The notes under the pieces are model-generated. The model saw only the letters and a program-made list of their open reading frames with translations, made no database searches and was not told the origin of the DNA. A stretch of 64,000 nt of DNA, from contig CM061142.1 in NCBI GenBank assembly GCA_030789695.1, forward strand, positions 801,403,610 through 801,467,609. Reading direction: 5' to 3'. Made by a program: the position numbers and the translations under genes. This document shows, one piece after another, positions 1-10,362 of this stretch (position 1 is the first letter of the stretch; every line of letters starts with the position of its first letter). The DNA is from Scilla litardierei (Eukaryota; Streptophyta; Magnoliopsida; Asparagales; Asparagaceae).

Positions 1-1530
1 AAATATGGTGAGTAGCGGGAATTCCCCATTCCCTAGACGTTCTTTATTTGATTTGATACTTCCGTACTTTGTCTGACGATTGTGACAGGATCGCCAAAGG
101 CAAATTTCTCTCTTCTTAAATAGCCAGTTTGATTGGAACAAGCACGGTCATTCGTCCTCCCTGTGTTCGATAACCCGCTCGCTGCTACACCGTGCACTTG
201 CGGTAAAACTACAACCATTCTTTAGGGTTACATCCCGGAGCGATCAGGCTACTTGACCGAGTAGCCTGTATCAGCTAGATGCTGAAGCAGCAGCAAGCAG
301 AGCCTGTAGCTGACTCGACCGAGCAGGCTCCGCTACTCGGCCGAGTCGCGCGATGCGACCAGCCTAGTTTGTGGGCCCAAGTGTCCAAATTTTCTGAGAT
401 TTTTTGGGACTTCTACCCTATGTATTAAGGATGTTTTAGCTTTATTCTCAGGAGAGGAACTTTAGAGAAACTTTGGAGGAACTTTAGAGAAACTCTTAGT
501 TTAGTTTTAATTAGGTTTTTGAGAGTTGTGCCATCGCTATTTTGTATGAAGCAAAGCTTGAATTTTTATTGCTATTTCGTGCAATGAATCTTGTCTTCTT
601 AATTTTCTTTAGATTGCTATTGCTTTACGATGCGTTGGTAACAATTCTCTACACTTTCTATTGATTTTGATGTTTTCTATTGCCATGATGAATTCTATTG
701 CATCTATTGAATATTTTGTTGTTATTTCTATGATGCGTGAGTAGTTCTATCTAGGGCTAATGGATTAGCCCATGGATTTCAGGATTTAGATGCAAAGTTA
801 AGATTTTTAGGTTGTGTTGGTATAAAGGGGACGTATTTTGGTTGATCTTGCAAAGTTTGTAGGAGAACTTGTACTGAGATCGTGCCCACGGTCGGTAGAA
901 TCAATTGGCTTAAGGAGCATCCTATAAGCTTAATTAGGGAGTTAGTAGATTCAGTTGGGACTCGTGACCATGCCTAGCTCATGTCTTGATGGGATCCATC
1001 GACGAACTATGTTACTAATTGACGGCTACCGCCATTGTGTCAATGAGAGCCACCAAAATACATCGAAGCTCTAACCCATGAGAGTGGCATGAGCTGAGAT
1101 CATTCTGTCCACGAGAGTGGAGTGAATATTGTTGATTCTTAATGTACGTGTCGTGTGCACCGGCAGGTTAATGCGATACGTTAGATTCATGGTGCTTAGA
1201 ACCATGAATTCCACATCTTGGATGCTACAATCCCTATAAAACCAATGCAACGTAAGAGTCTTAACCAAGCATCGACATTCGATGATCCTAGTGGTGAGAC
1301 CTAAAGCCCTAGTCTTTATTAATTGTTCACAATCCTAAATAAACAATCTTTGGAACCGAATTCTACCTACATTCTGAGAATTAAAAATAACCCAAGACAA
1401 TAACATCTCTACCTTTTCTGTGGGATCGATATCTTTTATACTATTACTTGACATTGTACGCTTGTGTAAAGTGCCGGGAATTCGTATTTGGGATACATTT
1501 AGCACTTGGTATTCGTGCCATTGCTAGGTG
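1..1530 (+). mobile_element. 3' part of an Athila-like gypsy LTR with a PBS-like site
   Basis: This stretch has no convincing ORF. Its end at about 1415-1530 resembles the U5 end of plant Athila-type LTRs: a TGTGGGATCGATATCTTTTA segment, then short AT-rich sequence, then TGCCATTGCTAGG. That last stretch lines up with the TGGCGCCGTTGCCGGGGA primer-binding region typical of the group. The start lies outside the window, and no matching second LTR is present. A tandem array replaces the expected internal region right after the PBS-like site, so the element is truncated or was invaded. The family call comes from motif resemblance only. Confidence 0.35.
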
Positions 1531-1558
1531 AGTTCTAGGTGTTAGTTCGCAGGCAATC

Positions 1559-2505
1559 AGGTGGCCCCTTCGACTTATAGCTGACGATATAGTAGGGTCG
1601 TTCAGTGAAAAAGGGGTGGCACCTTTGACTTACGGCTGACGCCGGATAGGGTCGTTCAGTGGCGAGGGGGTGGCTCGATTGACGACTGGTAGGGCCATTC
1701 AGTGACGTGGGGGTGTCCCTTCGACTTACGGTCGACGACATGATAGGGTCGTTTAGTGGCAAGGGGATGGCCCCTTCGACTTACGGTCAACGACACAAGA
1801 GGGTCGTTCAGTGGCAAATGGGTGGTCCCTTTGATTTACAGCTGATGACACGAGAGGGTTGTTCAATGGCGAGGGGGTGGCCCCTTCGACTTACAGCTGA
1901 CGACACGATATGGTCATTCAATGGCAAGGGGATAGCCCCTTCGACCTACGGCTGACGACACGATAGGGTCGTTCAGTGGCGAAGCGATGGTCCCTTCGAA
2001 TTACGACTAACGACATGAAATGGTCGTTCAGTGGCTAAGGGGTGGTCCCTTCGACTTACGACTGACGACTGATAGGGTCGTTTAGTGGTGAAGGGGTGTC
2101 CCCTTCGACTTACGACTAATGACACAGTAGGGTCGTTCAGTGGTGAAGGGGTGGCCCCTTCACCTTACGGCTGACGATGGGTAGGGTCGTTCAGTGGCGA
2201 AGGGGTGTCCCCTTCGACTTACGGTTGAAGATGGATAGGGTCGTTCAATGGCGAAGTGGTGTCCCTTCGACTTACGGCTGACGACTAATAGGGTCGTTAA
2301 GTGGCGAAGGGATGGTCCCTTTAACTTACGACTGACGACACAAGAGGGTCATGAAGTGGCAAGGGGATGGCCCCTTCGACTTACGACTGACGACTGATAG
2401 GGTCGTGCAGAGGTGAGGGGGTGGCCCCTTCGACTTACGTCTGACGACATGATAAGGTTATTCAGTGGCAAAGAGGTGGCCCTTCATCTTACGGCTGACG
2501 ACTGT
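1559..2505 (-). repeat. Tandem array, unit about 55 bp, about 17 copies
   Basis: Each unit carries a GGGTCGTTCAGTGGC block, a G-rich block, CCCCTTCGACTTACG and GCTGACGAC. Copies differ by point changes and small indels. ORFs crossing it are artefacts of the repetition. Read on the minus strand, the unit is clearly related to the 52-bp unit at 39690-40340 inside element C. It sits in the equivalent place, on the 3' side of a Tat-like gypsy remnant. It is probably a minisatellite from that element's 3' untranslated region. Confidence 0.85.
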
Positions 2506-2777
2506 CTAAAGTGCACATGAATTTTCATCAATATGAATGCGTCCCATCTAGATTTTCCTAAGGATTAGATCCTTTTAGCGAGGAGTTTGACGGGGTAATT
2601 CGCATAGACTTCATTAATGCTCTATCAAAGAAAGTTGCTTCAAAAAGAAAGCATAATTGTATTTGATGAAAAAATGTTCATTGAAGAAAGAAAAAAAGCA
2701 TACATGCATTTCAGAATCTCGTTCAGTGTTGCTTTCGTTCCATGCTTTTTATTTGATCTTGAGCTTTGAAGCTCGCT
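2506..2777. other. Spacer between tandem array and gag remnant
   Basis: AT-rich non-coding sequence with no recognisable motif. It is presumably internal, untranslated sequence of the same minus-strand gypsy remnant. Confidence 0.4.
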
Positions 2778-3835
2778 AATTGATCACCTTAGTGATAGGT
2801 GACCTCGTCATCTTGCCATTCTGCTTAGAGGGCCCCCATTTGCCTGGTTGATTGCTGACCGGGTTCTTGGGGTGCCCGCACTTGACCAGTGCGACGATTT
2901 CTTTCTTGAGTGTCCAGTAATCGTTGGTATCATGCCCATAATCATTGTGGTACTTGCAGAACTTGATGTCATACCTTTTTTATATTTGCCCTTCTTGGTG
3001 GATTCCTGGACTAGTTCTTCTCATTGGACATAAGCTAGGATCACCGTCTTGGGTGCGTTCGGTCTTGCATAAGCTGGGTGCTCCTTTCTTCGAGGGCTCC
3101 TCTCTCTCTGTCTCTTGTCCCGAGATTCCTGGCGAGGGGTTCCCTGAGATGGATTTTCTCCCTCAACGGGGCAGACGTGATGTTCTCCTCAACGGGGTCT
3201 TGCGAAATGCGGAATGGACAAGATGGAATAGCCCATTCCCACCTTGCATGTAAGTAGCTCCTGAGGATCGGTTGGAAATTTCCTCTGCCTCTCTCCTCCC
3301 ATACCCACCGGCATAATCGAGAGGGTTGTAGCCTAGAGAGACCACATGTATTACCTGATCCAGAATGTTTCGAGTCGCTCGCTTATAGTTGGAGGGACTA
3401 GGTCTACCTTGGAAACCGAAAGCACAGTTATCATTCCTCATTTTGCTATATTGGTTAGATGTAGGAGTTGTATAGAGCGAGGCAATCTCTTGCCGATCCA
3501 CTCTCAGATCTCTTGGATCCCTAAGCATGGCTGTGCCCATCGTCGGAGTCGGAGTTGGATTTAGAGGCGGTAATTGCTCATTAGCGAGTGGTGGATCTCC
3601 CATGCTTTGACGTACCAGAGTCACCAATACGCTAAGACTTTTGTCGACCCGCTCTGCACATTGGTCAAATTGCTCATGGGAAGTATTTTGGTAGCCCTCC
3701 TGGGCCGCTTTGCTCCGGGTGTAGAATCTGAGGCATCCTCCACCTGGACGTCGTTCACTTTTTGTTTCTCTCTTGGACCTGGGTTCGGTCCGATGTTGCT
3801 GGGTCTAGCCGACGTAGCATGTTGATTGCTTTAGG
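2778..3835 (-). pseudogene. gag fragment of a Tat-like Ty3/gypsy element
   Basis: On the minus strand, about 2800-2990 encodes a zinc-knuckle-like Gag C-terminus with the pattern CKYHNDYGHDTNDYW followed by a lysine-rich helix. It ends at a stop near 2778 and parallels the Gag end in element B (CKYHKDNGHDTEDCW, near 29950). Upstream, 3163-3627 is open for 154 codons (with QEIASLYTTPTSNQYSKM) and probably continues to about 3700 without a stop or a clear ATG. The two parts lie in different frames, and the central Gag domain with a tryptophan-rich WYRSL-like block, present in element B, is not seen. The copy is therefore frameshifted and internally deleted. Gag would package element RNA in cytoplasmic particles; this copy cannot. 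Confidence 0.6.
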
Positions 3836-3857
3836 ATGTCAAGTTGGTAAATGTTTT

Positions 3858-3873
3858 CCACAGACAGTGCCAA
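3858..3873 (-). promoter_or_regulatory. Primer-binding-site region of the Tat-like remnant
   Basis: The minus strand reads TTGGCACTGTCTGTGG just inside the LTR edge. The same block follows the 5' LTR in element B (TGGCGCTGTCTGTGGG, minus, near 31490) and element C (TGGTGCCGTCTGTGGG, plus, near 36975). The shared position and sequence fix the orientation of all three elements. Confidence 0.65.
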
Positions 3874-3875
3874 AC

Positions 3876-4616
3876 TGTTAAGGCCAAAAATGACCAAAAT
3901 AATTGAGATGCTGACGTGGAACCTTTGTTGCTGAGTCAGAGCCTTGTCCGTCGGTTGAGTGGGACCCTAGGTTGGAGGAACCCAGGTCGTTGGTGGATTG
4001 TGGTTGACTTGCGGGCCTTGTTCGACCCTCGAACAGATCGAGCGTCGGTCGATCGATGTTGGGAAGCTCGGATGCGACCCTCTCGTAGGATTGTGGCTCG
4101 ATGATCTGCACCACAAGGAATCGTTATGGGGGTCGGATCTGGGTCCCGACCCAAATCCCCTCTAATACTTAAGTTAGAATGAAACTTAAGAGAGTGACGG
4201 ATCTTGGAGCAGCTGAGATCGACCCACGGAGGCTTGTCTCAGGTCTGGCGTCGTTAGCTCTTTTGTGGAAGAAATATAAGATAACGTGTGTAGTCTCAGA
4301 GTATCAGATCTTGTACCTCCTCTATTCTGTCCGTCTTCCTGTATTTATAGACCTCCGTGGTCTCTTCAGTGATGTTGGAAGGATAACGGTCACCCATTAT
4401 CGTGCAGTGATCTCCCGCCTTTAATAGGGGTAACCATATCCCACGTCGTCACTATTTATGAGCTCACCTTCAATCACACGTTCAATTGGTGGGAGTTCAG
4501 CGGGCGACTGGTGTGTGGGCCTTGACTGAGTCAGTTTCAGGCTTCTCTCGTAGGCTCTGTGGGCCTTAGTCGCTTTTCGAACGAGTCCCCTCGAGTACCT
4601 GCCCGATGACTCAACA
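3876..4616 (-). mobile_element. Probable 5' LTR of the minus-strand Tat-like remnant
   Basis: The left edge is well placed by the adjacent primer-binding block and starts TGTTAAGGCC on the plus strand. The right edge is proposed at TGACTCAACA (4607-4616), giving about 741 bp with TG...CA ends. A minus-strand TATA box (GTCTATAAATACAGG, about 4338-4352) lies in a context also seen in element B's LTR (GGAGGTCTATAAAGG). No second LTR copy is in the window, so the right boundary is a guess. Confidence 0.5.
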
Positions 4617-7585
4617 CAAAGATAGATCTAACTAATTCTGCAATTAAAATTAAAGCATAAATGCATACCTTAAGTTTTTGCAGTCGAAAAAACTCTCTCT
4701 TAGGACGACACACCGAAGCGATGCAATGTCCCGTAGAGGTGACCACTTGCTCCAGAAAGTTTCACCTTAACTGAATTCCCGCCTCAAGCTCTAGATCAGA
4801 TCCGAACTCCCTTCAAGTTTTGCTAGAACCTGAAAAGGGAATACAGATGAAAAAAGAAAAAATTTGGTCGCATTTAGATCTAGATTTTCTCACTTTAATA
4901 TATGATAAGCTTCCTTGATCTAGGCTTCTGTAAGTTTATGATGAAGAGGGGGCTCCATATTTATAGGGAGAGCTGAGACTTCAGATTAGTATCATATTTG
5001 ATGTGGTACTAAAAACAAAATCCAAATTGACTCAAGTTTTTCCTTTTCCGAGGACTAAACTTTGAGCAATTAATTCTCACTCTCCATTAAGCTTAAGATC
5101 AAAATGATGTATCATTTTGAAGAGAATCAAACAGAGATCGCATAGAAACAAACCATGCTCAATTTTGAGGTCGTTTGACCTCTCAAATGAGGCCTCAAAA
5201 TTTGCCAAAATCAGCCCAAAAATGCAGCTGTGACTTACAGTCGGTGGGCCCACAGTGGGCCCCACCGCTACCTGGGTCTGGCACCCACCGGCAGGCGCAC
5301 CTGCTGGGCACCCGGGTAGGGTACCCGCCCAAAGCGGGCAGGATTAATTTGACCGACACAGTGCCCATGCATCCTGGGCTCGGGCCTAGGCGCCTGGCCA
5401 GCGCCGGGGTCGAGCCCAGGTGAACTTGAGTTCATTTTTGTCTTTTTGTCTGAGTCATACTCGGGTTAGATGGGTCCAGGACATTTGGGACCCCGGTTTG
5501 GGCATTTTCTATGCTTTTCAAGGCTCAATATTCACGTCACATCATTTGTGACAGAAATCCTCTTCACACCTATATGCGACCATATTAATTCTGATGCATT
5601 ATATGCATTTTCATCTTATTACTTGATGCAGATCTCAGTATGTGTGAGACCCTACAGCCTGACTCTACTATAAGTAGGACTCATAGCCCCTGATGATAGT
5701 GATTGCGAGCAGTAGTTATCGTCACTGGTTTAGTATCATCATTACGTCGTCTGTCCCTTGACATGAACATTGTCGGGACTACCCTTGGCTATGTCAGTGA
5801 TGAATTCCACAGTTTTAATCCATTCGTCAACATTATGTTGCCACTAAGCCTATGGTATTGACTATCAACCCCTAATAACATTGCGATCGCTCAGCATTGC
5901 TCGGGCTTAGCTTGTCTTTGTTGGATCATATCAAACACACCTCAACTAAGGATTTCACTAAGGACCGCACTGATTCCGTGACATTAACTCCTCAAATATG
6001 GAAGTGACGAATCCTCTCTTGGCCATTATTCTCCTTGTACGCTTCAAGTATCATCCAACCTAAGACCTTTGAGCGGGCGCTGCCTCGAAGCTAGGTCAGA
6101 GATCTAAGCGACACTGTTCACGCACAGGCTTGTACAATGGCCTCAAGTCAACGGACCAACTTGACCATCATGACTTGAGAGCTACATTGACAGTTTAGTA
6201 TGCGATATCTACGTATAAGCTCTCGTTGGGTTGTTCAGTGAACTTATTCTCTAATGAGCACATGTGTCTCGTCTCCAATTTTGCTAAATTGAACGATTAT
6301 GAGATCATCGCCACCAACGCGTGGTTAAGACAGAGCACACAATAGTCTATCTGATGCATCGATGTTCTTTCTCGATGTATCTATGACTACGAACAGTTTT
6401 AGACTTATGCTACTAGTGATAGAAGCACTTCTCCATGATCGTGATCCTCATCTTGATACATGTTCGACCTTGCACTAAGTCTCAGGACTTTATCTAAGAA
6501 TAAAATACAGACAAGACATTATGGTTATACTCAGATAAACATTACCAAATAACTGACGCATCACAAAAATATTCGCACTACTCCCAAGGATAGGAGGTCG
6601 TCAAGTAGTAATTCCTGGTGAGCCCAGGGTCTGATCATAGGGACAATTCGTCTACGTTCATGCTATCTTCGGGTCAACAAAGATGTGGGAGGGTGAGAGA
6701 CAAACCCACTTTTCGAAGGCAATGATTTGGATCAAAGGGTGTGTGTGTGTGTGATGGTTTCCAAAAAGAACAAGGAATAAACAAGCAAAATAAAGGTTGG
6801 GATGCAAATGTGAGGAGTGTGTGTGGACTGTGGTTTCATTAGGGAATATGGCTTAGCTATTCAATCTCCAATTGATGACTCAACTCCACATCCATGTCAA
6901 GGCATGTGAAATCGGAAGATTTCCCTATTAGGAATAAAACCAAACATGTTTAGCTTAATTGTGAGGCTTTCAAGCCACACAACCGGATGGTATTATCTTG
7001 GAGCTCAAGTCAACGTGTTTGCATCAAATGTAATTATTGGATTGGTGATTTCAAGTATAAAGTGTAATTAGTTAAACCTCGTGGTTCAACGCCTTGTGGG
7101 CCCCTCTACGGGTATATGCACGTAGATAATGCCTCGCGGCATATCATCCTAATTGGATCCCTCTACGGGTGATGCATGATGAAAAGAGTGTGAAATCAAT
7201 CAATGCAATAGCTACACAATCCTATGCCATGGATGATTGAAAGCTAATCATACAAATCCTAATTACATCACAATCCAACACACAAAGAGATTAGCTACAC
7301 ATGAGAGCAAAAATATTCACCATTGCATTCATGTTCATAAGTTCATACATAGATAATGAGACAAAATGAAATACAAGACAAGGGTTAAGAATAATATCAC
7401 CAAATGGAAGCTCTTCTCCTCCTCTATCAGATCTCAGAAAATGGGAGCAGAAATCTCCCAAAAATAACTATACAAAACCCTAATCTAAAACTAACAGAGA
7501 AAACCCTAAAAATGGAAAGTATTTGAAGCTAATGGTGGAGGCTCTCTTAATTACAGCTGATAATGGGGTTTTATACCCCCTAGGG
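4617..7585. other. Unassigned repetitive-looking DNA
   Basis: No ORF here resembles a protein. About 4660-5420 has the look of a minus-strand LTR: a TATA-like CCATATTTATAGGGAG near 4952 and a GC-rich block of CCGGG/GGGCC words near 5270-5410. About 6690-7585 is the left flank of the copia insertion and is AT-rich. It contains a CTCTACGGG motif twice (about 7103 and 7159) and a short (TG)n near 6741. TAGGG at 7581-7585 is the copia target duplication. Confidence 0.3.
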
Positions 7586-8191
7586 TGTTGGATATGGATG
7601 ACGTTTGTACACCCTTGTAGGGGATGTACGAGGGAATACGGACCTCGAACGTCGCGTACACGAAGTCGTGTGCAAAGGGAATCTGTTCCCTTGCGGAGAG
7701 GATCTCTAGATAAGTGGGAAAGTCGCATTATATGTGCATAAGTGCATGCGACATATGGCTAATAAAGGGGGAATATCTTAAGCTTATGTTGTACCATGCA
7801 AATGATACAACTTAAGCTTATAATGTGCCATGTATGATGGTACACTTTAGTTAAATTGTTCCAAAGGAACAATTACTCCTAAAATAACTACCTTGGGGGC
7901 TATAAATAAGACCCAAGGCTTAGCCATTTCCTAACACTTTTGCATGGTATTCTTGCCTTGCATTTCATTCTAGCGAAGCTCTGCCGAAATCCTTCCTCTC
8001 TCTTTATCCAAGTTCTTAATCTAAAAGTAGAGATTTAGATTGTGGATTTAGTTGCCTTACTCCGTTCGTGAGAAGACTCGATCCGTCGTGGCGAATCCGA
8101 AGGCGAAGTTCCGAGACTACCGTGCCGCATACGCAAGCGTAAGTCTCAACTTCATTTATCAATCCTAACGCTGTTTTGACATGTTCCTACA
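7586..8191 (+). repeat. 5' LTR of the copia element
   Basis: It runs from TGTTGGATATGG to GTTCCTACA, 606 bp. CTATAAATAAGACCC near 7900-7914 is the likely TATA box, which would place transcription start in the following 40 bases. The 17 bases at about 8125-8141 are missing from the 3' copy. Confidence 0.93.
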
Positions 8192-8192
8192 T

Positions 8193-8206
8193 TGGTATCG
8201 GAGCCA
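8193..8206 (+). promoter_or_regulatory. Primer-binding site, initiator-Met tRNA type
   Basis: TGGTATCGGAGCCA starts two bases after the LTR. It differs at one position from the common plant copia site TGGTATCAGAGCCA, which pairs with the 3' end of initiator methionine tRNA to prime minus-strand synthesis. Confidence 0.9.
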
Positions 8207-9657
8207 TACGGGTTCGCCCCGGTCAAACCTCTGCCCACGTCGAACCGATGAATGAGTCGTTGTCTTTTTCACGAATGGGTATCCTACCATTACGGATATG
8301 GTAGGAACACTTCGTGACGGAGAGAACGCAGCAGTTGTTTTTTTCACGTTAGGGTCTTCTGTCATTACGGATATGGCAGGAACTCTCCGTGACGGGAAGA
8401 ACCGACCATTCACATCGTCAAGCTCGCACTCTTCATGGATGCCGAGTCTCCATTCATAGGGAATGTGAACTCTCTTCATGTGGAGCGTGTAGTTTACGAA
8501 CTTTAAAGTATGTTATTTTTCATTTTTGGCACACGGCCATTAGAAAATAACTACTTTCTCGACGAACGGGTGCTTCATCGACGAACGGGTGCTTCATCGA
8601 GGAAGATGATGGTAGTTATCTCCATCGGAGAAGATGAATTTTGGTGCATGTGCACCATGGCCAAATGGGCTATGAAGGCCATGCACCCTCCCTCCCCATG
8701 CGGAGGGGATTGGCTACGGCCAATAACCACCACGGCCACCCCTCCGACGGGGTGTGCGGCAACCCCATTCAAAGGGGGTGGCCGGCCATGGCCATATGGG
8801 CCATGGCCGGCCAATGCCAAAATGGCCTTGGCCATGACCGGCCATGGCCAAGCCATGGCCGGCCAAGGCCAGGCTGGCAGTGGCCGGCCTCGGCCAAGGC
8901 CAGGGGCCGGCCTGGCCGGCCCTGGCAGAGGCCAGGGCCGGCCTTAGCCGGCCTGGTCGGCCCTGGCAGTGACCAGGGCCGGTGCCCTGGCCTCGGCCAG
9001 GGCAGAGGCCCTGGCCGAGGGGCCAGGGCAAAGGCCCTGGCCGGCCAATTTTATAAAGTTTTTTAGAAGAGGCTCTACTCCTTGAAGATTAGCCATAGTG
9101 CTTTACTTCATGCGAGATTAGCCATGTCATTGTGCTCTACTCTACGGAGATTAGCCAATGTACTTATAACGTTGTGCTCTACTCTACGGAGATTAGCCAA
9201 TGTATTTCAAATTTTTTGAAAAAGATGTTTTCAAATAGGTTATGTCCCGTCCTTAATCGGGATAGCGCAATTTAGAATTCCAAGTCCTACCACGATCCGG
9301 CCATGGTTATCTAACCCATGGGTGTGTAGAACAGGTCTCGTGGCTTGGCAATTGTTGCGCTAAAATTCTTTGCGCAAACTCTCACCTATTCCATTTTGAA
9401 AGATATGTTTTTCAAAAATGTTTTTTCCGCTGTGGGTACCATACGGGTATCATTTCTGATTTCTTTTTACATGAGATAAGTAAGAAGGATACTTTGAAAG
9501 TTACTTCTAGATGGTAGTTGGGAACGTAGTGAACTTCTCGATTCTAGAGTAACATTTCAGCTTATCCAAGGAACTTATCAAGTGTTTAAGAATCGAAACT
9601 TTATGCATAGAATTTTGATCGTGTTTTTCATTTTCTTTGCAGTTTTTTGATTCGAAT
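8207..9657 (+). other. Long untranslated leader of the copia element, with internal repeats
   Basis: About 1.45 kb separate the PBS from the gag ATG. The leader contains a duplicated block around CATTACGGATATGG (8292 and 8354), a GGCCGGCC/CCATGG-rich segment at about 8660-9050, and a doubled CTCTACTCTACGGAGATTAG block (about 9135-9205). ORFs on both strands of the GC-rich part are low-complexity shadows. A TTTTCTTTGCAG sequence at 9631-9642, just before the ATG, looks like a 3' splice site, so the leader may be spliced. Confidence 0.7.
8660..9050. repeat. GGCC-rich low-complexity block in the copia leader
   Basis: Overlapping GGCCGGCC, GGCCATGG and CCAGGGCC words repeat through about 390 bp. 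The block is far richer in G+C than the surrounding element. It would form strong RNA structure in the leader and looks like a slippage-expanded insertion. Confidence 0.8.
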
Positions 9658-10362
9658 ATGTCTACCGCTTCTAAGAACATTGTCGCCGAGCTCAACAAAG
9701 GTGAGAAGCTCAACGGAGACAATTATAAACTTTGGTCAATAAAAATCCAATATGTTTTGGAGGAGCAAGATGTGCTTGAAACACTCCAAAACATAATGGA
9801 AGAACCTGAGTTGGGCAATACGGCCCAACACAAGAGGGACTGGGAAGCTTATGAGACTTGGACTCGAAAGAACAAAATAGCACGTATTACGTTATTGTCC
9901 GCAATGGACAATGACATAATGCGTCTATTTCGGGAATTCAACCTAGCCAAAGACATATGGTCTGGGCTAGAAATAAAGTTTGGTGGAACTTCGGTAACCA
10001 AACTCCGCTCCTTAAATATTCAATTTGATTCGTACAAAATGCGGCGAGATCACTCTATGAAAAAGCATCTCCGCCACATGGCGAATCTTATAGCTGAATT
10101 GAAGGATGCGGGTCTTACGCTGTCTGACGAACAGCAGATCCAAGCAGTCATTCGTTCACTCCCAGATAGCTGGGATAACATGAAAATGCACCTCACTCAT
10201 AATGAATGCATTAAAACTTTAAGCGATGTATCCAAACACCTCGAACTCGAGGAAGAGCGGATTCAAGCCGCAAAACCTAGTGCCGAGGTGCACATGGCCG
10301 CTATTTCCTCACATGGAGGAAAGAAGCGGAAGGATAAACGCTTAAGATTTGTGAACGAATGA
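9658..10362 (+). pseudogene. gag: copia Gag, ended by a premature stop
   Basis: The ATG at 9658 begins MSTASKNIVAELNKGEKLNG. The protein matches the UBN2-type copia Gag pattern: a GDNYKLWSIKIQYVL block near residues 20-34, a DIWSGLEIKFG segment, and RSLPDSWDNMKMHL before a charged tail. The frame closes at TGA 10360-10362. The same frame reopens at once and continues through a lysine-rich stretch into the zinc knuckle at about 10453-10494 (C-x2-C-x4-H-x4-C). The stop therefore looks like a mutation within one Gag-Pol frame rather than a natural boundary. The TTG at 9637 is in frame, but the ATG is the better start. Confidence 0.88.

Noticed and set aside
8510..9066. Four overlapping ORFs of about 100-145 codons in the copia leader
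   Set aside because: Both strands are open across the GGCC-rich block. Low-complexity peptides.
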